Numbered from the stretch's first letter, positions 42,882 to 50,913 are shown. The stretch: 64,000 nt of DNA from Aliiroseovarius sp. Z3 (GCF_029105185.1 NZ_JAFMZK010000003.1:1-64000); one strand, 5' to 3'. Program-made: numbers and translations. The notes: generated by a model not told the origin, from the letters alone.

Positions 42882-44791
42882 ATACCGATCAAAGAGAACA
42901 GCAACTGAAAGCCGCGCGCGTAGAGCAAGCCAAGCGAGAATTGGCGCGGCGGCAAGTTCACAATGAAGGGCTGCAAACCCTCTCAGACATGTCGCAGAAC
43001 CCACAGGTCCAAGCTGCACCCACGGACCAACCCGGTTATGAACAGCTCATGGACGCGGCCCGAAACGCCCATTCAGCGGGGCAACCTGATCATGCCAAGC
43101 GATTGGTTGATTGGGCCTTGAGGGTTCAGCAAGAAACCCAAGCAGGGGTAAAACCCGCCCAGGGGGTCACGACCGATCAACCCAGAACAATCTATGAGGT
43201 CCAAGGACCGGATGGGAAAATCTACGAGGCCGAAGCGCCGGACATGCAGTCTGCCGTCAATGCTGTCAAAACGCTCCTAGCTGGCAATCAGACCCCTGCG
43301 CATGATTGGGAAACTTCAGCTTTGCTTGGTGGCTCGGCAAGCCAAGATGCAAACGGCATTCCGCGCGTTAATGAATTGATGGGTGGTGTGCTTCCCTCCC
43401 CGCGCCAAGCCGTTCGCAATCTCAGGGAAAACCTGTTTGGTGATGATGATCCCACCACCTTCAACCGTGGTGAAGTCATCGCTGCGATGTTGAACAAAGG
43501 TGGCGAAGGGATGACCAGTGGTATTGTTGGCGACGAGGCCGCGGGGCGGTTCGATCAGCTTATCGGGCGTGGTGACGCCGATCAGCGCACGGAGTTCTAT
43601 CGCGATCAGGAAGAACAGCTTTGGGAACAGCATCCCGGCTTGGCCCTTGGGGCCGAGATTGGCGGGGCGCTTGTGGGGCCTGTGAAGGGCGCAGGGGCGT
43701 TTATCAATGCAGGCAAGGGCACGGGTGCCCGCATGTTGCGCGCAGGGGCGTCAGGCGCGCTGTCTGGGGCCACTTATGGGGCGATGGAAGGGGAAGACCC
43801 CGAAAGCCGCCTAAAGGGTGCCCAGACAGGCGCTGGCGCTGGATTTATCGGGGGTGCGGCCCTTGCCGGTGTCGGGCAAGGCTTTCTGAGGGCAAAACAA
43901 GCCATCAGCAAATCACCTTCGCTCAAAAGCCTCTCCCCCTCGCTGGATCAGCTCAAGGACAGCGCTGATGCGCTCTACAAGCGGGTCTATGAAAGCAAGG
44001 TGATGTTTCCCAAGGATCGGCTGCAAGGTCTGGCAAATGGCATGGTTGCGAAACTGCGCAAGGAAGGCTTCAACGAGCGGCTTCACCCGCGTATCCCGGC
44101 CCTGTTCGATGAACTGAGCGAGATGGTGGGACAGCCCCAAAGTCTGCAACAGATGGAAGCCTTGCGCCGTATTGCTGGGAAGGTTGCAAAATCCGTTGAT
44201 CCGGATGAGCGGCGGTTGGGCAGCATCGCCAAGGAAATGATTGACGAAAGCGTTGCCGGTCTTGGCGGCGCAACCAAAGAACTTGCGGAAGCCCGTGAAC
44301 TTTGGGGGCGGATGAAGCGCGTGGAAACCATCGAGGATATCATTGAACAGTCGGCGAATAACCCGAACTTCGAGAAATCCATTCAATCCCGGTTTCGCCA
44401 GCTTCTGCGCAATCCTCGAAAGAACCTCGCAGGCTTTTCCGAGGCCGAGATTGCCGCGATCCGTCAGGTGGCCCGTGGCGGTCCCGTGCAACGGGTGCTG
44501 GAAGAAATCGGCAAGCGCCTGTCTCCGCAATCACTCTCTGGCATGGGGATTTCCGGCAGCGCGGCCTATTCGGGAAACATGCCCCTGGCGGTTTCGTCTG
44601 CGCTGACTGGCATTGCCGCCAAATCCACGGCCAAGGCGTCTACCCGCAAAGGGGCCGATCAGGTGCGCAACATGCTGGCCCGAAGCCCAGCGCAACAACG
44701 CATTATCGAAGAACTGATGAAAACCCGAAACGGGTTGGCTTCTCTTAGCGCTCTTTCCGGGGGAGGTATGAACTATGCCCAAGACAAATAA
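42878..44791 (+). CDS. Large phage-type protein, possible ejection/internal virion protein
   Basis: The 637-residue protein has a charged helical N-terminus (EQQLKAARVEQAKRELARRQ), a Gln/Ala region, and a Gly/Ala-rich stretch with hydrophobic potential (LALGAEIGGALVGPVKGAG and GASGALSGATYGAMEGED, about residues 250-310). A long helical C-terminus follows, with LGGATKELAEARELWGRMKR. This layout resembles DNA-ejection proteins of podophages but has no diagnostic motif. ATG 42878 overlaps the GNAT-like stop. No other virion genes accompany it. Confidence 0.6.
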   Translation: MNTDQREQQLKAARVEQAKRELARRQVHNEGLQTLSDMSQNPQVQAAPTDQPGYEQLMDAARNAHSAGQPDHAKRLVDWALRVQQETQAGVKPAQGVTTDQPRTIYEVQGPDGKIYEAEAPDMQSAVNAVKTLLAGNQTPAHDWETSALLGGSASQDANGIPRVNELMGGVLPSPRQAVRNLRENLFGDDDPTTFNRGEVIAAMLNKGGEGMTSGIVGDEAAGRFDQLIGRGDADQRTEFYRDQEEQLWEQHPGLALGAEIGGALVGPVKGAGAFINAGKGTGARMLRAGASGALSGATYGAMEGEDPESRLKGAQTGAGAGFIGGAALAGVGQGFLRAKQAISKSPSLKSLSPSLDQLKDSADALYKRVYESKVMFPKDRLQGLANGMVAKLRKEGFNERLHPRIPALFDELSEMVGQPQSLQQMEALRRIAGKVAKSVDPDERRLGSIAKEMIDESVAGLGGATKELAEARELWGRMKRVETIEDIIEQSANNPNFEKSIQSRFRQLLRNPRKNLAGFSEAEIAAIRQVARGGPVQRVLEEIGKRLSPQSLSGMGISGSAAYSGNMPLAVSSALTGIAAKSTAKASTRKGADQVRNMLARSPAQQRIIEELMKTRNGLASLSALSGGGMNYAQDK

Positions 44792-45335
44792 CGATGTTAA
44801 AAAAACCGAGGAAAACAGCGTTGAGGGGGCAATCTCTGAACGCTCCAAACCGTCACTCCCCCGATTTGGATCTGCGGCGGATGGTAAAATTGAACTGACT
44901 GTCAGTTCTCCGGAGCAAGTCGAAAACTTGTTTGGTAGCAGCACCTCGGAGTTTAGCAATGCGATGCTCGCGCACTGCCTTAACGTATCCGGACAGAATG
45001 ACGAGAAGGCGAACGATAAAAACTACGCCATTGCCATCGTAAATGAAATCGCCCCGCAAGACGGTATTGAGGCCATGCTGGCAACCCAAATGGCTTCGGT
45101 GCATCTCGCAATGATGCGACATTCACGGCAATTGGCGAATGTTGAACATATTCCCCAGCTTGAGGTGCAGGAACGAGTGTTCAACAAGCTCGCGCGCACT
45201 TTCACCGCTCAGATGGAAGCCCTGCGAAAGCACCGCTATGGCGGGCAGCAAAAAGTGACTGTTGAGCATGTAACGGTCAACGAAGGTGGTCAGGCGATTG
45301 TCGGCTCCGTCACACCGGGGGGTGGTCGGAAATGA
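44775..45335 (+). CDS. Conserved hypothetical island protein (partner of HGG protein)
   Basis: The 186-residue protein has AIVNEIAPQDGIEAMLATQM, VHLAMMRHSRQLANV, KLARTFTAQMEALRKHRYGG and the C-terminal QKVTVEHVTVNEGGQAIVGS. I recognise this type from alphaproteobacterial islands, where it is paired with a small HGG-motif protein, as here. Function unknown. It overlaps the large protein gene by 17 bp. Confidence 0.75.
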   Translation: MPKTNNDVKKTEENSVEGAISERSKPSLPRFGSAADGKIELTVSSPEQVENLFGSSTSEFSNAMLAHCLNVSGQNDEKANDKNYAIAIVNEIAPQDGIEAMLATQMASVHLAMMRHSRQLANVEHIPQLEVQERVFNKLARTFTAQMEALRKHRYGGQQKVTVEHVTVNEGGQAIVGSVTPGGGRK

Positions 45336-45583
45336 CGGTTTACCACATGAACCTTGCCCCGCGATGCACAGCCACCTCAAAGCGCTCACGGAAGCCTTGT
45401 AAAGCCCCCGCTGTGCGAGGGTGGAAGGTGTGCAGGTTCCATGGTGCAAGAGGCGGCGCACCTACCGGGAAACGGCATGGCAATTATCGTCATGGGGTCT
45501 GCACAAAGGAAGCCCTCGCAGAAATCAAGCGGTCACGAAAGCTAATAGCAGAGGCCGCAGTCCTGTTGGCAAAATTGGGATGA
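45332..45583 (+). CDS. HGGxP-type small island protein
   Basis: The 83-residue protein has four Cys/His-type positions (APRCTATSKRSRKPCKAPAV and WKVCRFHGARGGAPTGKRHG), then NYRHGVCTKEALAEIKR. It is the HGG-motif family with a likely zinc-binding module, regularly found next to the preceding gene. The ATG overlaps the preceding stop. Role unknown. Confidence 0.78.
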   Translation: MTVYHMNLAPRCTATSKRSRKPCKAPAVRGWKVCRFHGARGGAPTGKRHGNYRHGVCTKEALAEIKRSRKLIAEAAVLLAKLG

Positions 45584-46185
45584 GAACGACTGGCGACTTG
45601 CGAACCAGTGGTCTTGTCACCGGTTCTTAGCGGGAAATAGCGGTGCTGCAGGGCGGCATTCTAGCCCCCGAGTGGACGAACGTATGTGTTGTATGCTGCC
45701 AAGGGTGTCCACAGTATGGACGCCTAGGAAGCAACCATGCAAACCAAATGAGTGGATTTGACCTATTTCAACAGAGGGAAACATGCCGTTTTCTAACGGG
45801 ATATATCGGCACTGTAGTGAAGTTTTTTCGTTTGTCACAGGCGTTGACGCACGTCCCGAGTTGATATCAGCTTTATCCTGCGGGGCCACGTGCGCAAGAT
45901 GCTTCACCAACTCTCCTGCGCGGCGTTCAGTCAGAAGCCACTATATCTAGAGGCCTTGGAAAAATTCTTGTTTCGTTGGGCGTTTGGGTGGGTAGATGTT
46001 GTAGAATCGAATGACAATTCGACCGCTTGTGATCTGCAAAAAATAGTTGTGCACAGGGTGTCACAAGAGCGTTTGAGCACAAGACGGGCCTTGCCAATTG
46101 CCGCCATGACCGCCATATCTAGGACACAAACCCAGAGCAACATGGGTGGCGTTCGAGGGAAAGAGCAACGCCGAAGGATGGTAGC
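45584..46185. other. 600-bp interval without a convincing gene
   Basis: Open frames on both strands lack binding sites and motifs. The interval separates the left module of the island from HicBA and probably holds the hicBA promoter. No tRNA or repeat was recognised. Confidence 0.45.
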
Positions 46186-46440
46186 ATGGCAGACATGAGT
46201 TTTTATGTGAGCGCGCTCTGGGATGAAGACGCGAAAGTCTTTTATTCCGAGTCAAACATTATCGGCCTTCACATTGAGGCCGAGACCATTGAAGAATTTG
46301 AAGAAGTGATGAAGTCACTAGCACCGTCGCTTGTGCTGGATAACCACATCACCAAGAAAGACCTGGCACAGAAATCATGGGCCGAAATGATCCCCGCAAT
46401 TTTCTTCAAGCAACCTGCATTTGGCGCTGCATCAGCCTGA
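46186..46440 (+). CDS. DUF1902 HicB-like antitoxin
   Basis: The 84-residue protein reads SFYVSALWDEDAKVFYSESN, IIGLHIEAETIEEFEEVMKS and LAPSLVLDNH, the DUF1902 pattern with a partial RNase-H-like HicB fold. It lies directly before hicA. The C-terminus is short, so DNA binding is not obvious. It would neutralise HicA and may autoregulate the operon. An in-frame ATG at 46195 is an alternative start. Confidence 0.82.
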   Translation: MADMSFYVSALWDEDAKVFYSESNIIGLHIEAETIEEFEEVMKSLAPSLVLDNHITKKDLAQKSWAEMIPAIFFKQPAFGAASA

Positions 46441-46441
46441 T

Positions 46442-46636
46442 ATGGTTAAAGGCTTCTATAACGATGTGATCAAACAGCTAAAGAAAGTTGGCTACTACAA
46501 GGTAAAAGGTGGTAAGGGCTCGCATGAGAAATGGTGCCACGATGGCGACCTTCCAACGCTAACAGTTCCTAAGAATATGCTGAGCAGACACACAGCAAAC
46601 GGCATTCTGAGCAACGCAGGGCTTCCCAAAATCTAA
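46442..46636 (+). CDS. hicA: HicA-family mRNA interferase toxin
   Basis: The 64-residue dsRBD-like protein has VIKQLKKVGYYKVKGGKGSH, the catalytic His in GSHEKW, LTVPKNMLSRHTANGIL and a C-terminal LSNAGL. HicA cleaves mRNA when not bound by its antitoxin. It starts one base after the antitoxin stop; a strong terminator follows at 46677. The pair likely stabilises the island. Confidence 0.85.
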   Translation: MVKGFYNDVIKQLKKVGYYKVKGGKGSHEKWCHDGDLPTLTVPKNMLSRHTANGILSNAGLPKI

Positions 46637-46676
46637 AATAGCCGCATGAATACGCCCTTACAAAGCATTGTAAAAG

Positions 46677-46697
46677 ACCCCGCTTCGGCGGGGTTTT
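46677..46697 (+). terminator. Rho-independent terminator after hicBA
   Basis: CCCCGC, loop TTCG, GCGGGG and TTTT, 40 bp after the hicA stop. It can also serve the convergent minus-strand gene at 46711. Confidence 0.9.
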
Positions 46698-46710
46698 CCA
46701 TTTAAACAGC

Positions 46711-46917
46711 TTAGAAAAACCCAAACACCCGCCCAGCGCAGGCAAGCGATACCCACAATACCAGATACACCAGATTTTTGATCCTTCGCATTTCTATTCG
46801 TGTGGTGGATTGTTGTGTATGCACCCGCTTTACTAGCTCTTGCAGTTCTTCGGTTGGAGTTTTCTCTGAACCCATCCAATAATCCGGATCGTCGCGTTCA
46901 TCAGTCTGCATCTGCAT
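46711..46917 (-). CDS. Small membrane protein downstream of Xre repressor
   Basis: The 68-residue protein has a charged N-terminus (DERDDPDYWMGSEKTPTEEL), a basic helix and one C-terminal membrane helix (NLVYLVLWVSLACAGRVFGF). Its start overlaps the repressor gene end by 17 bp, so they form a two-gene operon. Not recognised. Confidence 0.6.
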   Translation of the reverse strand: MQMQTDERDDPDYWMGSEKTPTEELQELVKRVHTQQSTTRIEMRRIKNLVYLVLWVSLACAGRVFGFF

Positions 46918-47140
46918 CCCCTTTCAAAGCCACACCTGGCCCGGTCGCAACCTGTCCGCCTTCCAGGAATTGAATGCCCTGGGCTTCGAGGGCCAGCCTG
47001 ACGTGCTGAATTGTCGAAGCCTTTCCTTCACCCTTGTCCAGCTTGTTGAGCGTATTTCGGTGCAAACCCGTTTTTTCTGCAAGCTCGGGATTACTCAACC
47101 CCAGCGCTGCTTTTGCCATTCTGAACTGTTCTGCTGTCAT
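46901..47140 (-). CDS. Xre-family repressor
   Basis: The 79-residue protein has a Cro/CI-type helix-turn-helix, FRMAKAALGLSNPELAEKTG and LHRNTLNKLDKGEGKAS, then ALEAQGIQFLEGGQVATGPG. It is divergent from the 47238 gene across a 97-bp region packed with palindromes, so it most likely represses that module and itself. Confidence 0.85.
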   Translation of the reverse strand: MTAEQFRMAKAALGLSNPELAEKTGLHRNTLNKLDKGEGKASTIQHVRLALEAQGIQFLEGGQVATGPGVALKGDADAD

Positions 47141-47157
47141 ATCACCGCCCGTAATTA

Positions 47158-47221
47158 TGCTATTAGCACATATAATGTGTTGACAACACATGCTATGCGC
47201 ACTATTTATATGCTAACAGCA
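47158..47221. promoter_or_regulatory. Divergent promoter with three repressor-type palindromes
   Basis: Palindromes are TGCTATTAGCA (47158-47168), TGTGTTGACAACACA (47176-47190) and TGCTAACAGCA (47211-47221). A plus-strand promoter TTGACA (47180-47185), 17 bp, TATTTA (47203-47208) overlaps the middle one, so a bound Xre protein would block RNA polymerase. Confidence 0.7.
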
Positions 47222-47237
47222 CATGAAAGGGCTTGCA

Positions 47238-47822
47238 ATGACCATCAACCGCGCAAACATCATGACCACCGCTTGGACCAACACCCGCGAGTTGATGGAT
47301 ATGCTGGGCTATGCCCCGCGCCAGCTTCGCAGCGTGTTCCGGACCGAACTGATCAAGGCATGGCGCGCTGCCAAAGAAGTTCACGCCTTGGCCCAGCGCT
47401 CGGTTGCTTCCCTGAAAGCGGAAATCATCGCACTCGAAAACAAGACCTTCCAAGGTCACGAAGGCCGGGAACGTCTGACCACGTTGAAAGCCGCTCTTGT
47501 GAAGGCCGAGGCCCGTGACGCCCAGCGCGAATTGGACGAAAAGCGCAACCTGATCCAAGCCGCCAAAGGTCGCATTGTTGGTGTGGTGTTCACCAAGAAG
47601 GACGGCACCGCCAGAACCATGCGTGTGCAGCCCGCCGCGCTCAAGGATCACATCAAGGGCGATACCGCCTCAGAAGCCGCTCAAAAGGCGACACAGACCC
47701 GCCGTGCCCGTCACCCGCACCTGATGCCCGTCTGGGACGTGGACAAGGCCGCTGTGCGTTCCGTGAACCTCGCAACCATTTCCCGCATTGCCACCAACGG
47801 CACTATTCACACTTACGCCTGA
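47238..47822 (+). CDS. Phage-type hypothetical protein
   Basis: The 194-residue protein has TRELMDMLGYAPRQLRSVFR, a coiled-coil middle, GRIVGVVFTKKDGTARTMRV and a C-terminal HLMPVWDVDKAAVRSVNLAT. The last part reads like a small beta-barrel found in phage proteins. No function named. GAAAGGG precedes ATG 47238; an in-frame ATG at 47223 is possible. It heads the right-hand module under the operator-controlled promoter. Confidence 0.68.
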   Translation: MTINRANIMTTAWTNTRELMDMLGYAPRQLRSVFRTELIKAWRAAKEVHALAQRSVASLKAEIIALENKTFQGHEGRERLTTLKAALVKAEARDAQRELDEKRNLIQAAKGRIVGVVFTKKDGTARTMRVQPAALKDHIKGDTASEAAQKATQTRRARHPHLMPVWDVDKAAVRSVNLATISRIATNGTIHTYA

Positions 47823-47837
47823 CAGGAGGATCGGCAG

Positions 47838-48005
47838 ATGAACGACCTACAGTTTCAAGCAGAGGCTTTGCGCCTTTGGAAGAAACTCACCCCGAAAGCC
47901 AAGGCGCGCTTCAAGGATCACCTTCGCGCCATGACCTCTGAGGCAGTCGAAACACCCACCGGACACGCCAATACTTCACCAAATGGGAGAACCAACGATG
48001 GATGA
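47838..48005 (+). CDS. Small hypothetical protein, 55 residues
   Basis: MNDLQFQAEALRLWKKLTPK, AKARFKDHLRAMTSEA and a polar tail. ACAGGAGG precedes the ATG with good spacing and the stop overlaps the next start, so it fits the coupled run. Basic and helical; role unknown. Confidence 0.6.
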   Translation: MNDLQFQAEALRLWKKLTPKAKARFKDHLRAMTSEAVETPTGHANTSPNGRTNDG

Positions 48006-48207
48006 ACAGAAGCGAGCCGACCACCTGACGCGCCAGCAAATGCAGAATGAGGCGATGATTATCCGTAGCCTCCTAGATTCCGTCGCGGCGCTTCACAACA
48101 CTGGTGACCACGAACAGGCAATCGGGCTTGTTCATTTGGCCCATGACCACGCTGAACGCCTCGACAAGGCACTTGATTTTGTAAACGCACCGAAAGGAAC
48201 AGAATGA
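47998..48207 (+). CDS. Small hypothetical protein, 69 residues
   Basis: The helical protein has RADHLTRQQMQNEAMIIRSL and QAIGLVHLAHDHAERLDKAL. GGGAGA precedes ATG 47998. Its stop overlaps the next start. It looks like a small phage early protein. Confidence 0.6.
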   Translation: MDEQKRADHLTRQQMQNEAMIIRSLLDSVAALHNTGDHEQAIGLVHLAHDHAERLDKALDFVNAPKGTE

Positions 48208-48443
48208 TGGACAGCATCTATGCCGACAACTTCAAAGGTCATGACACTGAAACCGAGGCCCTGCACATCGGCCAGCTTGCTGTCGCAGGAATGGCAGCTT
48301 GCGACAGCGCGGTAAATCTCCGCGACCTGTCCGGCGCGCTTGAAGTCCTGTTCGAGGAAATTGCGCGCAAAGCCTATGATCTGGCCGAGCGGATCGACAC
48401 GGAAAGCCGCAAGGTCGAAAAGATCAATCAGGACGCTGGTTGA
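48204..48443 (+). CDS. Small hypothetical protein, 79 residues
   Basis: An acidic, all-helical protein (TETEALHIGQLAVAGMAACD, LEVLFEEIARKAYDLAERID). It shares a DHAERLD/DLAERID-like ending with the preceding gene, hinting at duplication. Coupled on both sides. Confidence 0.6.
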   Translation: MMDSIYADNFKGHDTETEALHIGQLAVAGMAACDSAVNLRDLSGALEVLFEEIARKAYDLAERIDTESRKVEKINQDAG

Positions 48444-48934
48444 ACTGCTACGGTGTAAATCGGCGCTGGTCTGACCGTTTCCTACCAGAGATTAAGCGCA
48501 TTGTTGGGGGCCACCTGTTGAGGGAGGCCCCTGACCTCTTGGACATGCGAGAGGCAACCGACCTGTTGTTGTTTGATGCCAGGGACACCCGCATAGCGGC
48601 AAGGGTGCGCCGTCATGGTTACGCCGACCGCTACCCCCACCAATTCACCATCCGTGCAGAATCCGCCTATGGCGGTGAAACCGAGCTATCCAAGATTGTG
48701 AATGGCAAGGGCGACTGGATGTTCTACGGTCACGCCAACGCCGCTGGCACCGGGCTGGACGCTTGGTGGCTTCTGGATCTGAATGCGTTCCGCGCTGGGC
48801 TGATCCGGCAGGCCACAAACGGGTGCCGCATTCTCAGCGGCGACAAGCGCAACGCAGATGGGACCGCCTTCAAGTGGTTTGATATTCGGTCGTTTCCAAA
48901 GGAGCCGAAGTTGGTGTTGGCACAGGGCCGATGA
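48440..48934 (+). CDS. Conserved phage/island hypothetical protein
   Basis: The 164-residue protein has RRWSDRFLPEIKRIVGGHLL, ADRYPHQFTIRAESAYGGET, KIVNGKGDWMFYGHANAAGT and WWLLDLNAFRAGLI. I recognise this as a conserved protein of alphaproteobacterial prophages and islands, without known function; the layout hints at a nuclease-like fold. It starts with TTG overlapping the previous stop. Confidence 0.75.
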   Translation: MNCYGVNRRWSDRFLPEIKRIVGGHLLREAPDLLDMREATDLLLFDARDTRIAARVRRHGYADRYPHQFTIRAESAYGGETELSKIVNGKGDWMFYGHANAAGTGLDAWWLLDLNAFRAGLIRQATNGCRILSGDKRNADGTAFKWFDIRSFPKEPKLVLAQGR

Positions 48935-49066
48935 TTGGCTCATTGGTTTCAGATTGTTTGCAGTACTTACTTTCACCAACTCTTGCCGTTTTGTTTCTTG
49001 CGCGTGTGAAATTAACTGACTACGCCTTATTGGCGAGCGGGTGAAACAGCAGTGCTGCGAGGTGAT

Positions 49067-49600
49067 ATGCTAAAGAAAATCCTTACTTGTGCAGTTATGC
49101 TAACCGTTCTCACCGGGTGTAAACAAATCAAAGCAACGATAAATCAAACTTTGAACGGCGGGACAGTCGCGGGGGCCGCATATTGCTCAGAACTTAACTC
49201 AAACCGTCTAATTTCTGATGAGAGCATTCGAGCTTCATGTATTAAGAAATTTGAAAAGGAACTTCCCAACTCTGTCACTCGATCACTGGATGGCCGTGCT
49301 GGCCCAAGCAAGAATGCGAACGAGAATGTGTTTTCTGGGACTGTGGAAAACAATTCGGACCAATACGTTGTGACCCAAATCACTGTGAATGTAATTTTTA
49401 GAGAGAATGACGAGACCAAAGAGGTAACTACTGTCCAGATTGAGGGTTGGTTTGAACCGAATGTAGGTCCACAGAAGTTTATTTCTAACAAAGCCATTAA
49501 CCCGCCAGAAGATTGGACCACTGCACCATACTGCAACGAGGGAAACACTAATAGATGCTGGGGATGGTCGCCAATTTCATCGCACGGGCTTAAACTGTAG
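49067..49600 (+). CDS. Hypothetical lipoprotein
   Basis: The 177-residue protein has a lipoprotein signal (MLKKILTCAVMLTVLTGC, lipidated Cys18). A beta-rich domain follows (FSGTVENNSDQYVVTQITVN, TVQIEGWFEPNVGPQKFIS) and four further cysteines near the ends. The gene is clearly AT-richer than its neighbours, suggesting separate transfer. It may be a surface-exclusion or morphon-type gene of the island (inference). Confidence 0.7.
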   Translation: MLKKILTCAVMLTVLTGCKQIKATINQTLNGGTVAGAAYCSELNSNRLISDESIRASCIKKFEKELPNSVTRSLDGRAGPSKNANENVFSGTVENNSDQYVVTQITVNVIFRENDETKEVTTVQIEGWFEPNVGPQKFISNKAINPPEDWTTAPYCNEGNTNRCWGWSPISSHGLKL

Positions 49601-49609
49601 CCTCACCAT

Positions 49610-49933
49610 TCAACCCGACCTGATCCACCCACCAACACGCGGGTCGGCAAGCGCGACCCCTTCACCTTCCATCATCTCGGCAAATTGCGAAGCTTTCAGG
49701 CTGCATCGAAAGTAAAAGGAAATCCCATCTACCACACCCGGCAAACTATCGGCATTTACAGCATAGTCGGCGCGACCGACATGTTTGTCCAACCAGATAT
49801 AGATGCGGTCATAGGTGGACCCCAAGCCCAGCGCGGGCACGACATACCGCACCCGTATGGGAAATTCGCTTTCGTCGTGTGACTTCTTTCGTGATCTGGA
49901 CCGCGTTCTCATTGGGGGACAAATAGAGAACAT
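49610..49933 (-). CDS. Hypothetical protein divergent from SRAP gene
   Basis: The 107-residue frame contains YDRIYIWLDKHVGRADYAVN, VVDGISFYFRCSLKASQFAE and a C-terminal GEGVALADPRVGGWIRSG, which look like real protein. The N-terminus is basic and the start uncertain (ATG 49933 or 49912, both with weak binding sites). Not recognised. Confidence 0.5.
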   Translation of the reverse strand: MFSICPPMRTRSRSRKKSHDESEFPIRVRYVVPALGLGSTYDRIYIWLDKHVGRADYAVNADSLPGVVDGISFYFRCSLKASQFAEMMEGEGVALADPRVGGWIRSG

Positions 49934-50036
49934 CCGGTCAGGGCGTCAATCAGTCATCGCGTTCTTTGAGCCGAGATGGGTCAATAGAATGGCGCGCGAC
50001 CTTGACGCAATAGCACGGCTGCGCACAGTCTGCGGC

Positions 50037-50714
50037 ATGTGTGGAAAGTTTGCGGCGGGGCACCTGACCCAGCGCCAAATGGCTGATCTGATGAACTACT
50101 TCCTATATGGAACGCTCCTACCCGATGGGTCGGTGCCCAGCGCCAATCCGGGCTATCAGGTCAACCCCACGGATTTGGTCAACATGGCTATGTCACAGGA
50201 AGACGGGTTTCTCCTGACAAGCGCGAAATGGCAGATGACACCTCAAGGCAGCTCAAGGAAGCTGATCAATTCCAAGATTGAGAATGCAGAGTTTTGGGCG
50301 CGCTACTGGCAGTCTGGCCGGTGCGTTATCCCGGCGATTGGCTATTACGAATGGTCCGAGGTCGATGGACGGAAGGAACCCCACTTCATTACGATCAGAC
50401 GAAACAACCCGCTGTTGTTCTTCGCGGGCTTCTATGGTCGTGGATCAGACGGCAAGTATGAATGCAGCATCATCACCCGAAAACCGGCAGAACAGATTGC
50501 GCACCTTCACAGCCGAATGCCCGTGATCATGGCACCCGAGCAAATACAGAATTGGTTGACCTACACGATGAGCCAGGAGCAGGCACAAAACGAGATGGGC
50601 ACCGGTTGGGAAGGCCGGTTTGAGTATCACCGCGTCGCCCCGATCAAATCAGACAGCGAAGGCCCCGAACTGATCGAGCCATACGATCCGCCACAGGCGA
50701 GTTTCGACTTCTGA
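50037..50714 (+). CDS. SOS response-associated peptidase (SRAP/YedK/HMCES family)
   Basis: The 225-residue protein starts MCGKFAAG, exposing Cys2 after Met removal, the residue that crosslinks to abasic sites in single-stranded DNA. Other family marks are a NSKIENAEFW segment (usually AR-E), RCVIPAIGYYEW and HSRMPVIM with the active-site His. SRAP proteins shield abasic sites and are frequent in phages and islands. ATG 50037 is chosen because Cys must be residue 2; the frame extends upstream without it. It is the last gene before the right att site. Confidence 0.92.
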   Translation: MCGKFAAGHLTQRQMADLMNYFLYGTLLPDGSVPSANPGYQVNPTDLVNMAMSQEDGFLLTSAKWQMTPQGSSRKLINSKIENAEFWARYWQSGRCVIPAIGYYEWSEVDGRKEPHFITIRRNNPLLFFAGFYGRGSDGKYECSIITRKPAEQIAHLHSRMPVIMAPEQIQNWLTYTMSQEQAQNEMGTGWEGRFEYHRVAPIKSDSEGPELIEPYDPPQASFDF

Positions 50715-50760
50715 GCAGCAGGTGGCAGAAGCAGGTAGTTAGGCTAAATTCTGCAACAAA

Positions 50761-50779
50761 TGTCCCCCATATGTCCCCC
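50761..50779. promoter_or_regulatory. Integrase arm-type sites, right end
   Basis: TGTCCCCC at 50761-50768 and 50772-50779, again 11 bp apart, 57 bp inside the right attachment repeat. This matches the pair at the left end. Confidence 0.6.
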
Positions 50780-50837
50780 AGAATCAAATTCCTAGGCGGT
50801 GCTGGAACACAAATATCTGCTAAGTCATTGATTTCAG

Positions 50838-50913
50838 TGGTGAGCCGTGAAGGATTCGAACCTTCGACCCACTGATTAAAAGTCAGTTGCTCTACCAACT
50901 GAGCTAACGGCCC
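50838..50913 (-). tRNA. tRNA-Lys(TTT), island integration target
   Basis: On the minus strand the 76-nt gene starts GGGCCGTTAGCTCAGTTGG, has the anticodon loop CTTTTAA (anticodon TTT), the T-loop GGTTCGAATCC and an encoded CCA end. All four stems pair. The 3' 47 nt lie inside the island attachment repeat, so the island regenerates the intact gene at this end. Confidence 0.97.

Larger units (their letters stand above)
38489..50835. mobile_element. Integrative island in tRNA-Lys, phage-satellite-like
   Basis: A 12.3-kb element is bounded by 49-bp direct repeats of the tRNA-Lys 3' end. The integrase gene is next to the distal repeat. Other contents are an excisionase-like HTH protein, a replication-like protein with iterons in its gene, a Xre repressor with operators, HicBA, several phage-type hypotheticals and an SRAP protein. 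No recognisable terminase, portal, capsid, tail or lysis gene is present. That composition suits a phage satellite or a defective prophage. Confidence 0.8.

Noticed and set aside
45617-46198. Overlapping frames on both strands between the HGG gene and hicB
   Set aside because: No binding sites, no motifs, and neither strand shows coding-like composition.
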